From Cichorium intybus (lineage: Eukaryota > Streptophyta > Magnoliopsida > Asterales > Asteraceae): DNA of 64,000 bases. The position numbers and the translations under genes were made by a program. The notes under the pieces were generated by a model that had not been told where the DNA came from, did not search any database, and saw only the letters and a list, made by a program, of their open reading frames with translations. The stretch covers positions 37,002,189-37,066,188 of the forward strand of contig CM042012.1 of assembly GCA_023525715.1 (NCBI GenBank). The letters are read 5' to 3'. Below, piece by piece: positions 26,820 through 37,545 of this stretch (its first letter is position 1; each line of letters starts with the position of its first letter).

Positions 26820-26893
26820 CTCGAAGTCAATTATCATCTCTAATTGACGTGCCGGTTAACCACACATGCTCCATCAATAATGGTAAAATCGAG
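26820..26893 (-). ncRNA. Covarying hairpin H7
   Basis: Window-strand arms: CTCGA (26820-26824) with TCGAG (26889-26893); TTATCAT (26831-26837) with ATGGTAA, one wobble on this strand; inner TTGACG (26844-26849) with CATCAA (26872-26877), one C/A mismatch here that becomes U-G on the other strand. The loop core is gccggttaaccacacatgct. Confidence 0.55.
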
Positions 26894-26908
26894 AAACCTA
26901 TCACAACT

Positions 26909-26969
26909 CTTTGTGAACCCCTATTGGTGTGCCGGTTAACCACACACGCTCCACCAATGTTTCACAAAG
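26909..26969 (-). ncRNA. Covarying hairpin H8
   Basis: Window-strand arms: outer CTTTGTGAA (26909-26917) with TTCACAAAG (26961-26969); inner ATTGGTG (26923-26929) with CACCAAT (26952-26958). The loop core is gccggttaaccacacacgct. All pairs are perfect, and the outer arm differs from H4 by a compensatory A-T to G-C change. Confidence 0.7.
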
Positions 26970-27730
26970 CGCAATGTGCAACTTCATGGATTAGCAACTA
27001 ATTCACATTTTTGACCTAAAGTAACTAGATTGAGATTTTGTTCAAAGTTCTAGTACTTTCAATTATAGCATTATACTTTTAGGAGGCTTAGCGGTTCTAT
27101 CAAACCCGTTCGGCTAACGACACTCGACTGACCAGGAGAGCGGTGGGTAAGAGTGGATACCCATTAGACTACCATTTTATAGGCAGTCGCCTTATACGGT
27201 TATACCCTATTTATAGGACATTTTTGTGAATGAGGCCTACTAACGGTAAGACTAACCATTTAATCTTATATATAAATATTAACTTTTAATCATAAATATG
27301 TAAGATATATTTTAATCTCATTAAAATATTTTAGAATTAATTTATTCATAATTTTCGCTAATTTATTTCAATTTTTCGAAAATTTTAAATTAATTCTTTA
27401 AGTTGATTTAATTGATCTTTTAATTAACAATTAATTAAACTAATTAAATCTAAGATAGATATCATACATTAATCAAATTAATATTACCTATCTTAAACCC
27501 CTAAGGTTCGAAATTTGCAAGCTAGGGTTTAAGGGTTCCAGTTATTTTGTAGATCCAGTTACCAAAAATAACAACCTACTTAAAAGGCAAGCAAATAAAG
27601 AGGGGGACCAAGGGGTGGCGGCTAGGGTTAGGAAACCCTAGCCTTGAAATCGATTTTAGGCCATTCCAAGGGTTTATTTTCGAAAACCCTCATGATCAAA
27701 TGAACAGTTTATATCAAATCATAAGAAAAC

Positions 27731-27751
27731 AAGCCACGGCTCTGATACCAC
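27731..27751 (-). other. Primer-binding site, initiator-Met tRNA
   Basis: On the minus strand TGGTATCAGAGCCGTGG begins right after the LTR terminus. This is the standard plant retrotransposon PBS and fixes the element's orientation. Confidence 0.85.
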
Positions 27752-28522
27752 TGAAGGGTTTTATAGCAAACAATGAACTATAAATTTCCTAAGTTCACAT
27801 GTAACCCTAAGAAAGATCTATGTTTTTTCTTCTAATGAAGATATAAACTAAAAACCTAAGGCCAACATTTATTTCTAAAAATCAAATAAGAAATTAACCA
27901 ACCTTTTGATCTTGTTCTTGAAGCTAGCAGCAAAGAGATCCTGCCTCAAATGAAGTCACACCCAAGCAATGGAGAAAAGAGTCCAGCAGAGTAATCTTAG
28001 AGTGAAAATGGCGCCGGAATTAGGGTACCAGGGGGTTCCTTTTATAGCCTCCTAGGGTTACACCTGAAACCCTAAGGAGCCTCCAAATTGGGCAAGCCTG
28101 TTGACCAGTTGGACCAGATCCCCAAACCCTAATTAGGGTTTTCGCCAACCCTAGAGAAACCTCCAGGGTGGCGCCACTTTTTGGCCCCTGGACTTCTCTT
28201 TGCCAGTTATTCAACTATTGAATAAATACAAACCAGTCCCTGCACTTTTAATTAATTAATTTAATCACTGAATTAAATCCAATTAATTCTAGATTAAATC
28301 TTAATTAATTATTATAGTTTCTGATTAATATATTAACACTTAAATATATTAATAAACTATTTATTTATTTCTATTGATTTATTAAACAATTAATAAATCA
28401 ACATTTCACTCTACTGAACTCTACACTAATTCTCCAGCTATGAGGGCAACCCAAATGGACTTTGCTTCAATTAACAAGATAAATATAAATATAAAGTCAT
28501 GGCTTAGACACCTAATCCAACA
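27752..28522 (-). repeat. 5' LTR of Copia-type element 2 (unoccupied target)
   Basis: This 771-bp LTR runs uninterrupted. It contains ccagtccctgcactttta at about 28232-28250, the site occupied by a solo LTR in the other copy. The minus-strand TATA box CTATAAAAGG is near 28038-28048. Confidence 0.9.
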
Positions 28523-28527
28523 CAATG

Positions 28528-28575
28528 ACCATTCATTGTCTTTGTCGTTAGGGATGGGATGAAAGGGATGGAAAT

Positions 28576-28610
<35 letters not shown>

Positions 28611-30528
28611 GAGATGATGTAGCATCAGGGATGAGAAAATGGAAGTGATGGACTCCCTTCACCTAATATAGGAATACTTGTGTACGCCTCGTTTTTTAAA
28701 AGGAACTCCTCCCAGTTGGTTCTCACCATCTCTCATCCGGTCATCATTCAAACCACCCATCATTATGTTTGAAGCTTTGATGATTCCATCAAGAACCAAA
28801 CATCATCATTAAACGTGTGATTTTGTTGAAAAAGGCGCCTTGATGAGTTTCAATGTTTCATAAATAATAAAGTATATGCTTTAACAACAATAACTAAAGG
28901 AATATGTGCATAATTTCTTGGAACACTAGAAAGTTGGAAATAGGAAGTCATAAATAGTTGATGCTTCTACATTGCATTTTTGTTACATGGCGGTTGTGGA
29001 GGGGGAGAATGACCTTTTTTAGGTGACTAATACCAACAAAGATTTTTTTAGTTTTATCTTACATTGCGCCTTTGCAAATATTGTTGTGAATGCACCAACA
29101 AATGAGAAATATTATGAATATTGACAATAAATAATGTCGTTGAAATTGAAAAAAAAAAAAAAGCCCTTAATTGAAAACTTGAGTATGAAAAACGATTGGC
29201 AATATAAATTATCCACATTTTAAACATGATTACCATAATCAAAATCATATAAACTCGATATGGATTCAAAATAAAAGATAGAGAAACTTAGAGCTTACTA
29301 ATGGTGTGGCGAAGAGAAAAAGCTAAACCACCATGGGTCAATGGAAAACGAAAATGACATATGATGGGTCGACACTCAACAACATCATTCGAGCCTCTCA
29401 TCTTCACGAATCTGCTTCCTTTTTAATACTAATGATGACATTGAGTCAGGTGAGTTGGACTCGGGAAACTTTGTTTAATTAAACGAATATATATTTTTAC
29501 CCAAATAAATCTTTTCAGTTAAACAAATCAACTTTTAATCCAATTTAACTTATTAGATAAATGGACTATGCTCATGTTGACCAATTCATTTTTCTCTCAA
29601 CCTAACCTATTAGATAGACTAGTTCAACTCGGTTCACCAGTTTAAAATTTAAAGTTACATAAATATATAAAAGTTTAGACTTAGTTAAATAAGCTATAAA
29701 CTCAAATAATCAATCAAATCTAAAAAAGACACACGACTACAACTTAATCGTCCAAATAAATTTCTAAATTTCTAACTTCTAAGCAGCTCAACTCTCATTT
29801 TCAATGACAGCAACTCCACTTTCTCAAAGGTAGAGAGGAACTTTGTGAGTGACATCCTAAATAGTAATAGGTTTAAGACTTCATGGTCATGTGTTTGTAT
29901 TTTTTTAGTGATCACATTAACATATATGATTACTAGTTACATCTACAAGATTGTGCTAAGCACGACCCATGGTGGGTAATTTGGATATTATAAAGACTTT
30001 ACAGTGTGAAATAGGATTGTTGAAAATATCACATATTTCATCCGGGTAATAGTTTTTCAATTATGAAACTAGACAATTTTTGCAGATGTCCCATGTGAAG
30101 TCCTTATCTATTTAATAAAAATATTTTTAAAATGAAAATTGGTGGGACCTATAAATTTCACAGATGACATGCAAAGTTGGAATGTCAACCGTGAAAATCC
30201 TCAAAACGGTATAGTTCTAAGGATTTTGCAAATGTCATTTGCGAATTTGTGACTGTTTTGAAGATTTACTCAAATTTTTATTAATTCAGTAAATTCTTGG
30301 AAAATAGTAAATGACACTGTGTTATATGTCTTTTTCCTTAAAAAAAAGAAGATGATCATGATCATTAGAAAACAGTGTTTTCTCTTTTTTTTAATGAGGT
30401 TTTCAAGGGTTATTTTGAGATCTGATATATTTGTTTAGTAATTATTAATTATTAGTAGCAGATAACTCAATAGTTATGGGGTTTTGAAGGATTATTTTTG
30501 GGATTTAATTAATTTGCTCAATACTTAC
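28528..30528. other. Intergenic DNA, no gene seen
   Basis: This is AT-rich with no convincing coding frame. It contains a (GA)n microsatellite at 28575-28614 and a poly(A) run near 29146-29162. Short frames such as 29054-29269 are low-complexity and lack recognisable domains. Confidence 0.55.
28575..28614. repeat. (GA)n microsatellite
   Basis: About 40 bp of GA repeats with one ggg interruption. Confidence 0.95.
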
Positions 30529-30531
30529 TAA

Positions 30532-30825
30532 GGCTATCTGGTGTGGGGTACGATGTTGTGTGCGAGCCTCACCAAAAGTGAGGTGAACACCGCCCCCTAG
30601 TGAGAGCTCATTGTACTTTTGAACCCATGCAAGGTTATGACGTCGTGCGAGCAAAAGGAAACAGGGAGGTATGACTTGTACACTAAGCTTAAATAATTGT
30701 ACCAAAACCAAGGAGATGTGAGAGGTAACCATTTCCAAGGGTGAGAGGAGGAGCGAGTGGTACTGACTGGACGCTGATGTGACAGGAAAAAAGTGAGAGC
30801 TCGTAAAAGCCCACGCCGGATGGCC
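30532..30825. mobile_element. PIF/Harbinger-type MITE, TSD TAA
   Basis: This 294-bp element starts GGCTATCTGGTGTGGGG and ends CCCACGCCGGATGGCC, an imperfect TIR of about 18 bp. TAA is duplicated at 30529-30531 and 30826-30828. It is locally GC-richer than its surroundings and has no transposase frame. It sits about 300 bp upstream of the likely transcription start of the U-box gene, so it may contribute to that promoter region. It differs in interior from the MITE at 400-665 but has similar TIR style. Confidence 0.7.
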
Positions 30826-31039
30826 TAATTACTAATTAGTAATTATTGGTAGCAGATAATTCAATAAGTTTTAATATTTTTTAATATATAATTATGATAG
30901 AAGCCGCTTGTTTTTTGTTCAGGATCCAGCTGTGTTGACATGGAAGTTGCAAACAAATTTCAGGCCGCGGTCAAGTAGAAGAAAACAAAATAGAAGGAAA
31001 AGTCTTCCTTCCTTCATATTTCACAAACGAAGCCGCGTC

Positions 31040-31056
31040 AAATATATTATATAATT
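31040..31056 (+). promoter_or_regulatory. Possible TATA element of the U-box gene
   Basis: aatatattatataat lies about 90-170 bp upstream of the sequence interpreted as the first, non-coding exon. This is a weak call because the neighbourhood is AT-rich. Confidence 0.3.
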
Positions 31057-31213
31057 TTTTTATTCAGTTTGAAGACTTCGTAGTCGTGCGAGTTCATTCC
31101 ACTTGGTTTACTACATTTATGATCAGAATTTGACTAGTCATTCTCTTCTCCACTCATCCTTCCTGCCGAATGTTCGCAATCGGAGCTAAGCTTACTGTTC
31201 AGAGCTTCATCAG

Positions 31214-32288
31214 GTAAGAGCGTATGTCGGGTTTTAGAAATAGTATCACGTTTACATTATGAGCTTAAGATGCGATAAGCCCCTTCTATAGCTCCTTATT
31301 ACTCATTCGATTACAGTTTTAGGTTTCCAATTTTGCAGAGATATGTCTACGTTTGTGCTTTATTGTGATTTCTGGATTGAATTTTGCATAGATATGTCAG
31401 CGTTTCTAGCTATTGAAACTGGACGTGTGATATTATCGATCCAAACAAAGTTTGCTATGGTGGTTTTGGTTTCATTTCGTCTAAAATCTGCAAAACAAGT
31501 TGAGCGTTAGTATATGAAACAATAGTTGAGCGTTAGTTTTCACGATGAGTATGTTTATGATTCCAAAATCATGTCTACACTGTTGAAACTCCATTTCGTG
31601 CGAATTTCATTAAGTATGTTTATAACACCTAGTTGAAGGAAATCCTTAATTTTGTGCGAATTTCATTAAGATCTAAACAGAAGAGAACCGAGAAATCTCC
31701 AAAATTTGGGGAAATTTGAAATTAGAGCACGAAACGATGGAATTTGGACCTTGCTGGTTGCTCAATCTGTGTAGCCTGTTGATATTTTATAAGTGGTTCT
31801 CATGATGATCAATATTACGAAACAACAGAATTAATTTTTTTATTTAGGATTTATTGAAGGTTTTCATGATGAGTACGTTTATAATTTCAATTGTTAATTT
31901 GTTAGTATAAAAGTCTATTTTGATTTATGAAGATTAGAATGGGCGTAATCCTTAAATGATATTTTGTTTCACAAAAGCTTTCAAGAGTGTTCAAGATTAT
32001 AATTGCGTTCTAAAGTTTTTTTACTTCAAGAAACTTAGAAAAGATGCTTGATAAGTACGTGGTTAATATAGTTGCTATCGTAAGCAAGGAATTGTAGCAA
32101 GATTCATGTTACGTATTGTTATTATTGATAAGAAAACATAAGTACGTTGTTATTATTGGGTAACGAATTGTAGATTCATTATTATTACATGTAAAGAAAT
32201 GTAACTTCATTGCTATTATGGTAAAAAGTACATTAAACAAGTTTCAGGTTATTTATTGTTATTATCTGATGATTAATACTGGATGCAG
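31214..32288 (+). other. 5'-UTR intron of the U-box gene
   Basis: cttcatcag/gtaagagc at 31213/31214 is a strong donor, and ggatgcag/gttatgg at 32288/32289 a good acceptor, 69 bp before the start codon. The intervening 1075 bp is T-rich and non-coding, as expected of a plant leader intron. The first exon would begin somewhere near 31100-31150. Confidence 0.55.
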
Positions 32289-32291
32289 GTT

Positions 32292-32336
32292 ATGGTCGCG
32301 AATCTACGCATACTTAAAAGTTGCATTCCCTCTTGA
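32292..32336 (+). promoter_or_regulatory. Upstream ORF in the U-box gene leader
   Basis: An ATG at 32292, just after the proposed leader intron acceptor, opens a 14-codon frame (MVANLRILKSCIPS) that ends at TGA 32334-32336, 20 nt before the main ATG. If the leader is spliced as proposed, ribosomes would meet this frame first. Confidence 0.45.
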
Positions 32337-32356
32337 ATACTTCAAGCTCCTAAATC

Positions 32357-35300
32357 ATGAGTTCTAATGGACCAGATCCAGACACTCTTCCTGGAGCTAT
32401 CTCAACAACATTTAAGACGGTTCATGCTACAAAATCCACCCAGATTCAAAAGGAAAATTTCAAAAAACTGTCATCTTACTTGGAGAAAATAACATACATT
32501 CTACAGGAACTGACAAAGTTCGACATCAATGATTCAGGGAGCTTAAAAAACGCGATCCAAGTTCTTAGTAAACATTTATCAGAAGCTAACAATCTCGCTC
32601 TTGAATGCAGCAACAGGAACAAAATCTACCTCTTGCTCAATTCTCGAAAAATAGTTAAAACCTTAGAAAATGTCACAAAAGAGATAGCCGGTGCTCTAAA
32701 CCTCCTTCCTAATTTAATCGCCTTCAATGGACTCGGTCAAGATATCATGAAGCTATCAAACATCATGATTGACGCAAAGTATCAAGAACCAGTAAGAGAA
32801 GATGAAATCAGAGAGAAAATCGAATTAGGGATCAGAGAGAGGAGCGTCGACAGAGCATACGCAAATGATCTGCTCGTTTCAATTGCGGACGTCATCGGAA
32901 TCTCAACCGAGCAGTCGGTTTTACGACAAGAATACGAAGAATTCAAAAACGAAATGGAAACTGTCGGGCCGGCGGAAGACGTGGCGGAGGTTTTACAAAT
33001 TGAACAGATCGTGGTTTTGTTAGGGAAAGCCGATATTATCGCAACCCTAGAGGAACGTGAAAAAAAGTATTTCAGTAAGAGAAACTCTTTGGGGCGGCAA
33101 CCGTTAGAACCGCTTCAATCGTTTTACTGTCCGATTACCGGCGACGTGATGGAAGATCCGGTGGAAACGCCGTCGGGGCATAGCTTTGAGAGATACGCGA
33201 TTGAGAAATGGTTGGCGGAAGAAAACAGCAGCTGTCCGGTTACCAAGACGCCATTGAAAGTGTCGGCTTTAAGGACTAATAAGACACTTCGTCAATCGAT
33301 TGAAGAGTGGAGAGATAGAAATACGATGATTTTTATTGGTTCTATGAAATCGCAGATTCTTTCTAATGAGGATGAAGAAGTAATTGTGTCGCTAGGTAAG
33401 CTTCGAGCTCTGTGCTTGGAAAGAGAGCTTCATCAAGATTGGGTGATGATGGAGGATTACTTGCCTGTTCTTGTTTCACTTCTTTCTACTAAGAATTTCC
33501 AAATTAGGTCACTTGTGCTTGATATTCTCCGCATACTTGCAGCCTACAATGATGACAGGAAGGTATGCATGGGATATATATGTAGCGTAATTATAGCATC
33601 TTAGTATACTTTGATACATAAAAGTTATAACAACGATAATCCAAATAGAAAGCAATATTTGCGGTTATAACTGGGTAGACTATTTAAATTATAATAATTT
33701 AATAAGAAAAAAAGTTTAAGATACAATACTATAATTGAATAGATTTTTAAATTAGAGTGTATTCTTTTACAACACCTTTTACACAAATCTTAATAATCAA
33801 AAATTTTAAGACAAATTCTTGCATATTTTGACTCGCACTAAAGAATCCGAAAATCAAAATCATGATAGTTTTTGCATCAATTTAAACACACATCCGAACA
33901 CCCCGTGGAGATTTGTAAGTTGATAATCTTTCATTGCTAACTTACAGGAAACCATAGCGAAAACAGATGATGGCATCAAATTAATCGTGTGTTCCCTTGC
34001 CCGAAAGATTGAAGAAAGCAAGTTGGCATTGCAATTGCTTATGGAATTATCAGAAAATGACGTGGCAAGAAACATCATTGGGAGTAGTCAAGGTTGCATA
34101 CTTCTTCTTGTCACCATATCTGGTAGTGATGATCCTCAAGCTGCAAGTGATGCCAAAAAATTATTGGAAAATCTCTCTTTTCTTCAACAGAATATCGTGC
34201 AGATGGCCAAAGCTAATTATTTTGGACCATTACTTCACCTTCTTTCTTCAGGTAAACAATGATATCTCCCATGAACAAAAACTGTTTCTTCAGGTAAATG
34301 ACCGTTTTACCCTTTGCGTGATGCAGGGTCTGAGAGTGTTCGACGGGAAATGGCGGAGACATTATCAGAAGTTGAGATGACTGATCATGGAAAACTTACA
34401 GTTTGTGAAAGTGGAGCAGTAGAGTCACTTGTTGCCATGTTATCTCACGTTGATATAGAGATGAAGAAGGCGGCCATTTTAGCCCTAGAAAAACTCTCAG
34501 GTGTGCCACAAAATGGATTAAAAATGATCAAACAAGGTGCAGTAGATCTGTTATTTGGAATACTCTTCCGTGAAAGTTTATCGATGCCGAATCTGGTTGA
34601 AAAGGTCGTAGCCACAATTACGAATCTGGCATTATCATTTGCTTCAAATGATCCAGATCATCACGAGATTCCCTTTCTGGAATCGGAAGAAGATATTTTC
34701 AAATTATTTTCTCTCATCTCATTAAACGGACCAAATGTTCAACAAAGTGTTCTTCGAACGTACCTTGCAGTTTGTCAATCTCCTTCAGGTTCGAACATCA
34801 GAAAAACTTTACGTAAGGTGCGTTATCCGTTTTCACTTCAACTCCTTCGCTTGTATTGTCGATCGGCGTTTACTTACGTTTAATTTCATCAGATTTCTTC
34901 CGTCCAAGTTCTGGTTCAGTTATGTGAACACGAAAACCTAGCCGTTCGATCAAACGCCGTGAAGCTGTTTTGTGCTTTAGTAAAAGACGGGAGTGACGAA
35001 ACATTTGAGGAACACGTGGGGCCTAAATGTGTGGAGACTTTGTTGAGAATAATATCAACTTCCGATAACGTTGAAGAGAGCGTCGCTTCAATGGAAATCA
35101 TCTCTAACCTTCCGAAAAACCCTAAAATGACTCGTTGGATTCTCGATGCCGGAGCTCTCGAATTAATCGTCTCTATCCTCTCTAATCGCTTCCAAAAACC
35201 CGAAATCATGATCGAAAGTGCTTCCGGAGCTCTTTGTCGCTTCACCGTTTCAACTAATCACGATCTGCAAAAAAAAGTGGCGGAAACCGGGATCATCACG

Positions 35301-35882
35301 ACTCTCGTACACTTGCTCGATTCCGGAAGTTCTTTGACGAAAAAAAACGTAGCGGTTTCACTCCGGCAGTTTTCAGACAGTTCCGGCAGCCTGTCCATGC
35401 CCGTGGAGCCCAAATCAGGTTTATTTAGCTGTTGTTTGGCGTCAGCGGAACCGGGATGTACGGTTCACTCGGGGATTTGTACAATCGAGTCATCGTTTTG
35501 TCTTCTCGAGGCTAACGCTGTAAATCCACTTGCGAAAGTGCTTGATGAAGCAGATGTTGGAGCCTGTAATGCTTCACTTGATGCGTTGTTCACTTTAATC
35601 AATGGCGAACAATTGCAGAAAGGTAGTAAGGTGTTGGAGAGTGGTGATGTTATTGCGAAAATGGTGAAGCTCTTGAGTTCGCCGGATGTGAGGTTGCAGG
35701 AGAAAGCTTTGGTTGAGTTGGAGAGAATATTCCGGTTGCCAGAATATAAACAGAAGTATAAATCATCGGCACAGATGCCGTTAGTTGAGATTACACAGAG
35801 AGGAAGTAGTCGTATGAAATCTCTTGCGGCTAAGATTTTGGCTCATTTGAATGTGCTTAATGAACAATCATCTTTTTTCTGA
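32357..35882 (+). CDS. U-box/ARM-repeat E3 ubiquitin ligase (PUB42/43/44 type)
   Basis: There are four coding exons: 32357-33562, 33948-34251, 34327-34817 and 34893-35882, all with GT-AG introns and matching phases (0, 1, 0). They give 996 codons. Residues 1-250 form a helical N-terminal region of plant PUB type. The U-box lies near residues 250-325, with FYCPITGDVMEDPV, SGHSFERYAIEKWL and SCPVTKTPL; it recruits the E2 enzyme and needs no zinc. From about residue 340 to the end are armadillo repeats (for example LVAMLSHVDIEMKKAAILAL and ALELIVSIL) for substrate or membrane binding. The layout matches Arabidopsis PUB42, 43 and 44/SAUL1, which act in senescence and immunity control. The length is nearer PUB42; the exact orthologue is not decided. 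All frames are intact. This is the only clear host gene in the window. Confidence 0.93.
33563..33947 (+). other. Intron 1 of the U-box gene
   Basis: The donor is gacaggaag/gtatgc and the acceptor cttacag/gaaacc. It is 385 bp, AT-rich and phase 0. The open frame of exon 1 runs 13 codons into it before stopping. Confidence 0.88.
34252..34326 (+). other. Intron 2 of the U-box gene, with duplicated donor
   Basis: A 75-bp phase-1 intron. Its donor context tttcttcag/gtaaa occurs again 42 nt downstream (gt at 34294). Use of the second donor would add a short segment containing an in-frame TGA. Confidence 0.8.
34818..34892 (+). other. Intron 3 of the U-box gene
   Basis: A 75-bp phase-0 intron: donor acgtaag/gtgcgt, acceptor tttcatcag/atttcttc. 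A competing gtaagg donor lies 5 nt upstream but would break the frame. Confidence 0.82.
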
Positions 35883-36306
35883 TCCATTCTAAGATTTGCT
35901 GTATAAATATAATTTTTCTTTTTATAAATATATAAATGTGTTCGAATAGGTTTTGCAGTGTATACCGAAAATCTATGTATAATAGGGTATTTTTGGTTTG
36001 TGAAAAATAATACATCAAAAAAATTCTATATGTTTTTACATCGTAGACGTATAAAACGTTATTTAATTTACGAGAAACAAGTAACGAAAAAGTAATCTCT
36101 AAAAGTGGAAAAATCTTTTTTAAAATATATAAAAACAAATATGGTAAAAACGTGAAAACTTTAAAAGAACCCCAACTAGTTATAAGGAGAATTTTATATA
36201 TGTCTTGAGTATACATCAAAATAATATATTTGTTTATTTAAATATCATATTTATCTAAATTTTTATTTAAATATTTTTATAATTATTTTTTGTAATTTAA
36301 ATCATT
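35883..36306 (+). other. 3' region of the U-box gene and intergenic DNA
   Basis: AT-rich DNA follows the stop codon. Repeated tataaat words at 35900-35935 could serve as polyadenylation signals. The 120-codon minus-strand frame here is low-complexity shadow sequence. Confidence 0.4.
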
Positions 36307-36756
36307 ATAAATATAAGGAAAAATCTAGAATGATCGAAATACCCTTAGTTTTATTTGTTGGAAAACTTTCAATCTTGCTATCAGTTCACACACAATTATC
36401 AACAACGATTTCCATCTTCAGATGACTATCGGGGGCCTCTAAGTACGACAGTCGACATATAAATGCGGTGGACTATTGAAATCGGTGCAGATGATTATCA
36501 CTGAAGATGGAAATCGGTGTTGAAGATGATTATCGATGGTTACCAAGTACGACGGATAACGATTATGGACGTTGGATGACAGACAATTATCATGGATGGC
36601 AACAATGGCGGAGTTGTCCTTCCCCCGGGTTGCTTTTGTATTTTCAATTTCCAACTACATGTTTGTGTGAGAAGTTTGATCGAAAGATCTGAAGTATTCT
36701 AACAAAATAGAACTAGGGGTATTTTGATTATTCCAAATTTTCCTATATTTATATTG
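36307..36756. mobile_element. Long-TIR MITE, possibly Mutator-type
   Basis: The left end (ataaggaaaaatctagaatg ... atacccttagttttatttgttg) and the reverse complement of the right end (ataggaaaatttggaataat ... atacccctagttctattttgtt) match over about 50 bp. Inside is a second inverted pair, gatttccatcttcag near 36408 and ctgaagatggaaatc near 36501. The TSD could not be settled because the flanks are AT-rich. No transposase. Short frames within it on both strands reflect these repeats. Confidence 0.65.
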
Positions 36757-37545
36757 GGTGAATATCCAAGAACATTTGGTTATTTTGAAGGGTTTATTAG
36801 TTCTATTTGTTTTTCCATGAATGCAATTTTAGTTTGAATTTCTCAAAACATTTCTGTTTTCTTAGTCATGTTTATAAATATGAATGTTTGATATTATTTG
36901 TTTTATAGAGTCCTCAATTGATTTATAAAAGAAACAAGTGACAACCAACTGAGTGGGTGTTTATGGATTTATTTTGAGTTGTAAATTTATATCCTCCAAA
37001 GTAGAATTTCAGGCTCTTTGGTCTCGGTGGTTTTTGAAATTTAATGCTAATAGAGATTACATGAATTAAGTGCTTACTTGATTTGTAGTTTTCTATTAAG
37101 AAAGTATATTAAGAGCTTTTCTTATTTCCATACACCTTAAGAAAAATCAAGGTAATTCAAGTATTTTCCATAATGGGAACACATTAGGTTACTTTTATCC
37201 CAGTCATCAAAACGCCGACCAGCACCACCACAAGAGGAAGGCTAAGACTTTACTGCAAGAGCTATTACATTTTCTTTTTCCATATTTACTCGAAGCCAAC
37301 AAAGTTCTAACTTCGAAGAATGAAACAAGTATTCGTCTTTGCAGGTTTTTTGAAATTAGTTGTTTTTTTTGTTGAAAATCATGATGGTTATGTTTTTTTA
37401 TGGTTCATTTATATATTCAAATTAGCTGAAAACCATGGTTAGATTGCTAATCATCACCATTTGTGCTCTAAATGCGCACCATCTGTTTGTGGAATTGTTA
37501 CTTAAACATCTTCTTTGGGTTGTACAGAGAAGATCTCACAAAAGC
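36757..37545. other. Intergenic DNA, no gene seen
   Basis: AT-rich sequence without a convincing frame. The stretch 37440-37570 ends agatttggag/gtaaaatt, resembling an exon-intron junction, and may be a captured gene scrap; this is weak. Confidence 0.4.

Larger units (their letters stand above)
17317..28522 (-). mobile_element. Non-autonomous Copia-type LTR element 2 (gag only)
   Basis: This is a complete minus-strand element with TSD CAATG (17312-17316 and 28523-28527). Its left LTR is split by the solo LTR at 17807-21551; the right LTR is 27752-28522 (771 bp). The minus-strand PBS tggtatcagagccgtgg adjoins 27751, and a purine tract lies next to 21836. It contains a 279-codon gag (25675-26514), about 3.8 kb of non-coding sequence homologous to that of element 1, and no protease, integrase, RT or RNase H. 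The left LTR terminus has decayed (CAATA instead of CAACA). LTR divergence of roughly 2% by eye makes it older than element 1. Confidence 0.9.

Noticed and set aside
17584..28214. Matching 64-codon minus-strand frames at 17584-17778 and 28020-28214
   Set aside because: They lie at equivalent places in the two LTRs of one element. The similarity is LTR identity, not protein conservation.
35857..36219. 120-codon minus-strand frame after the U-box gene
   Set aside because: It overlaps the 3' end of the gene and AT-rich DNA; composition is low-complexity with no domain.
36439..36692. Short frames on both strands
   Set aside because: They lie inside a MITE and result from its inverted repeats.
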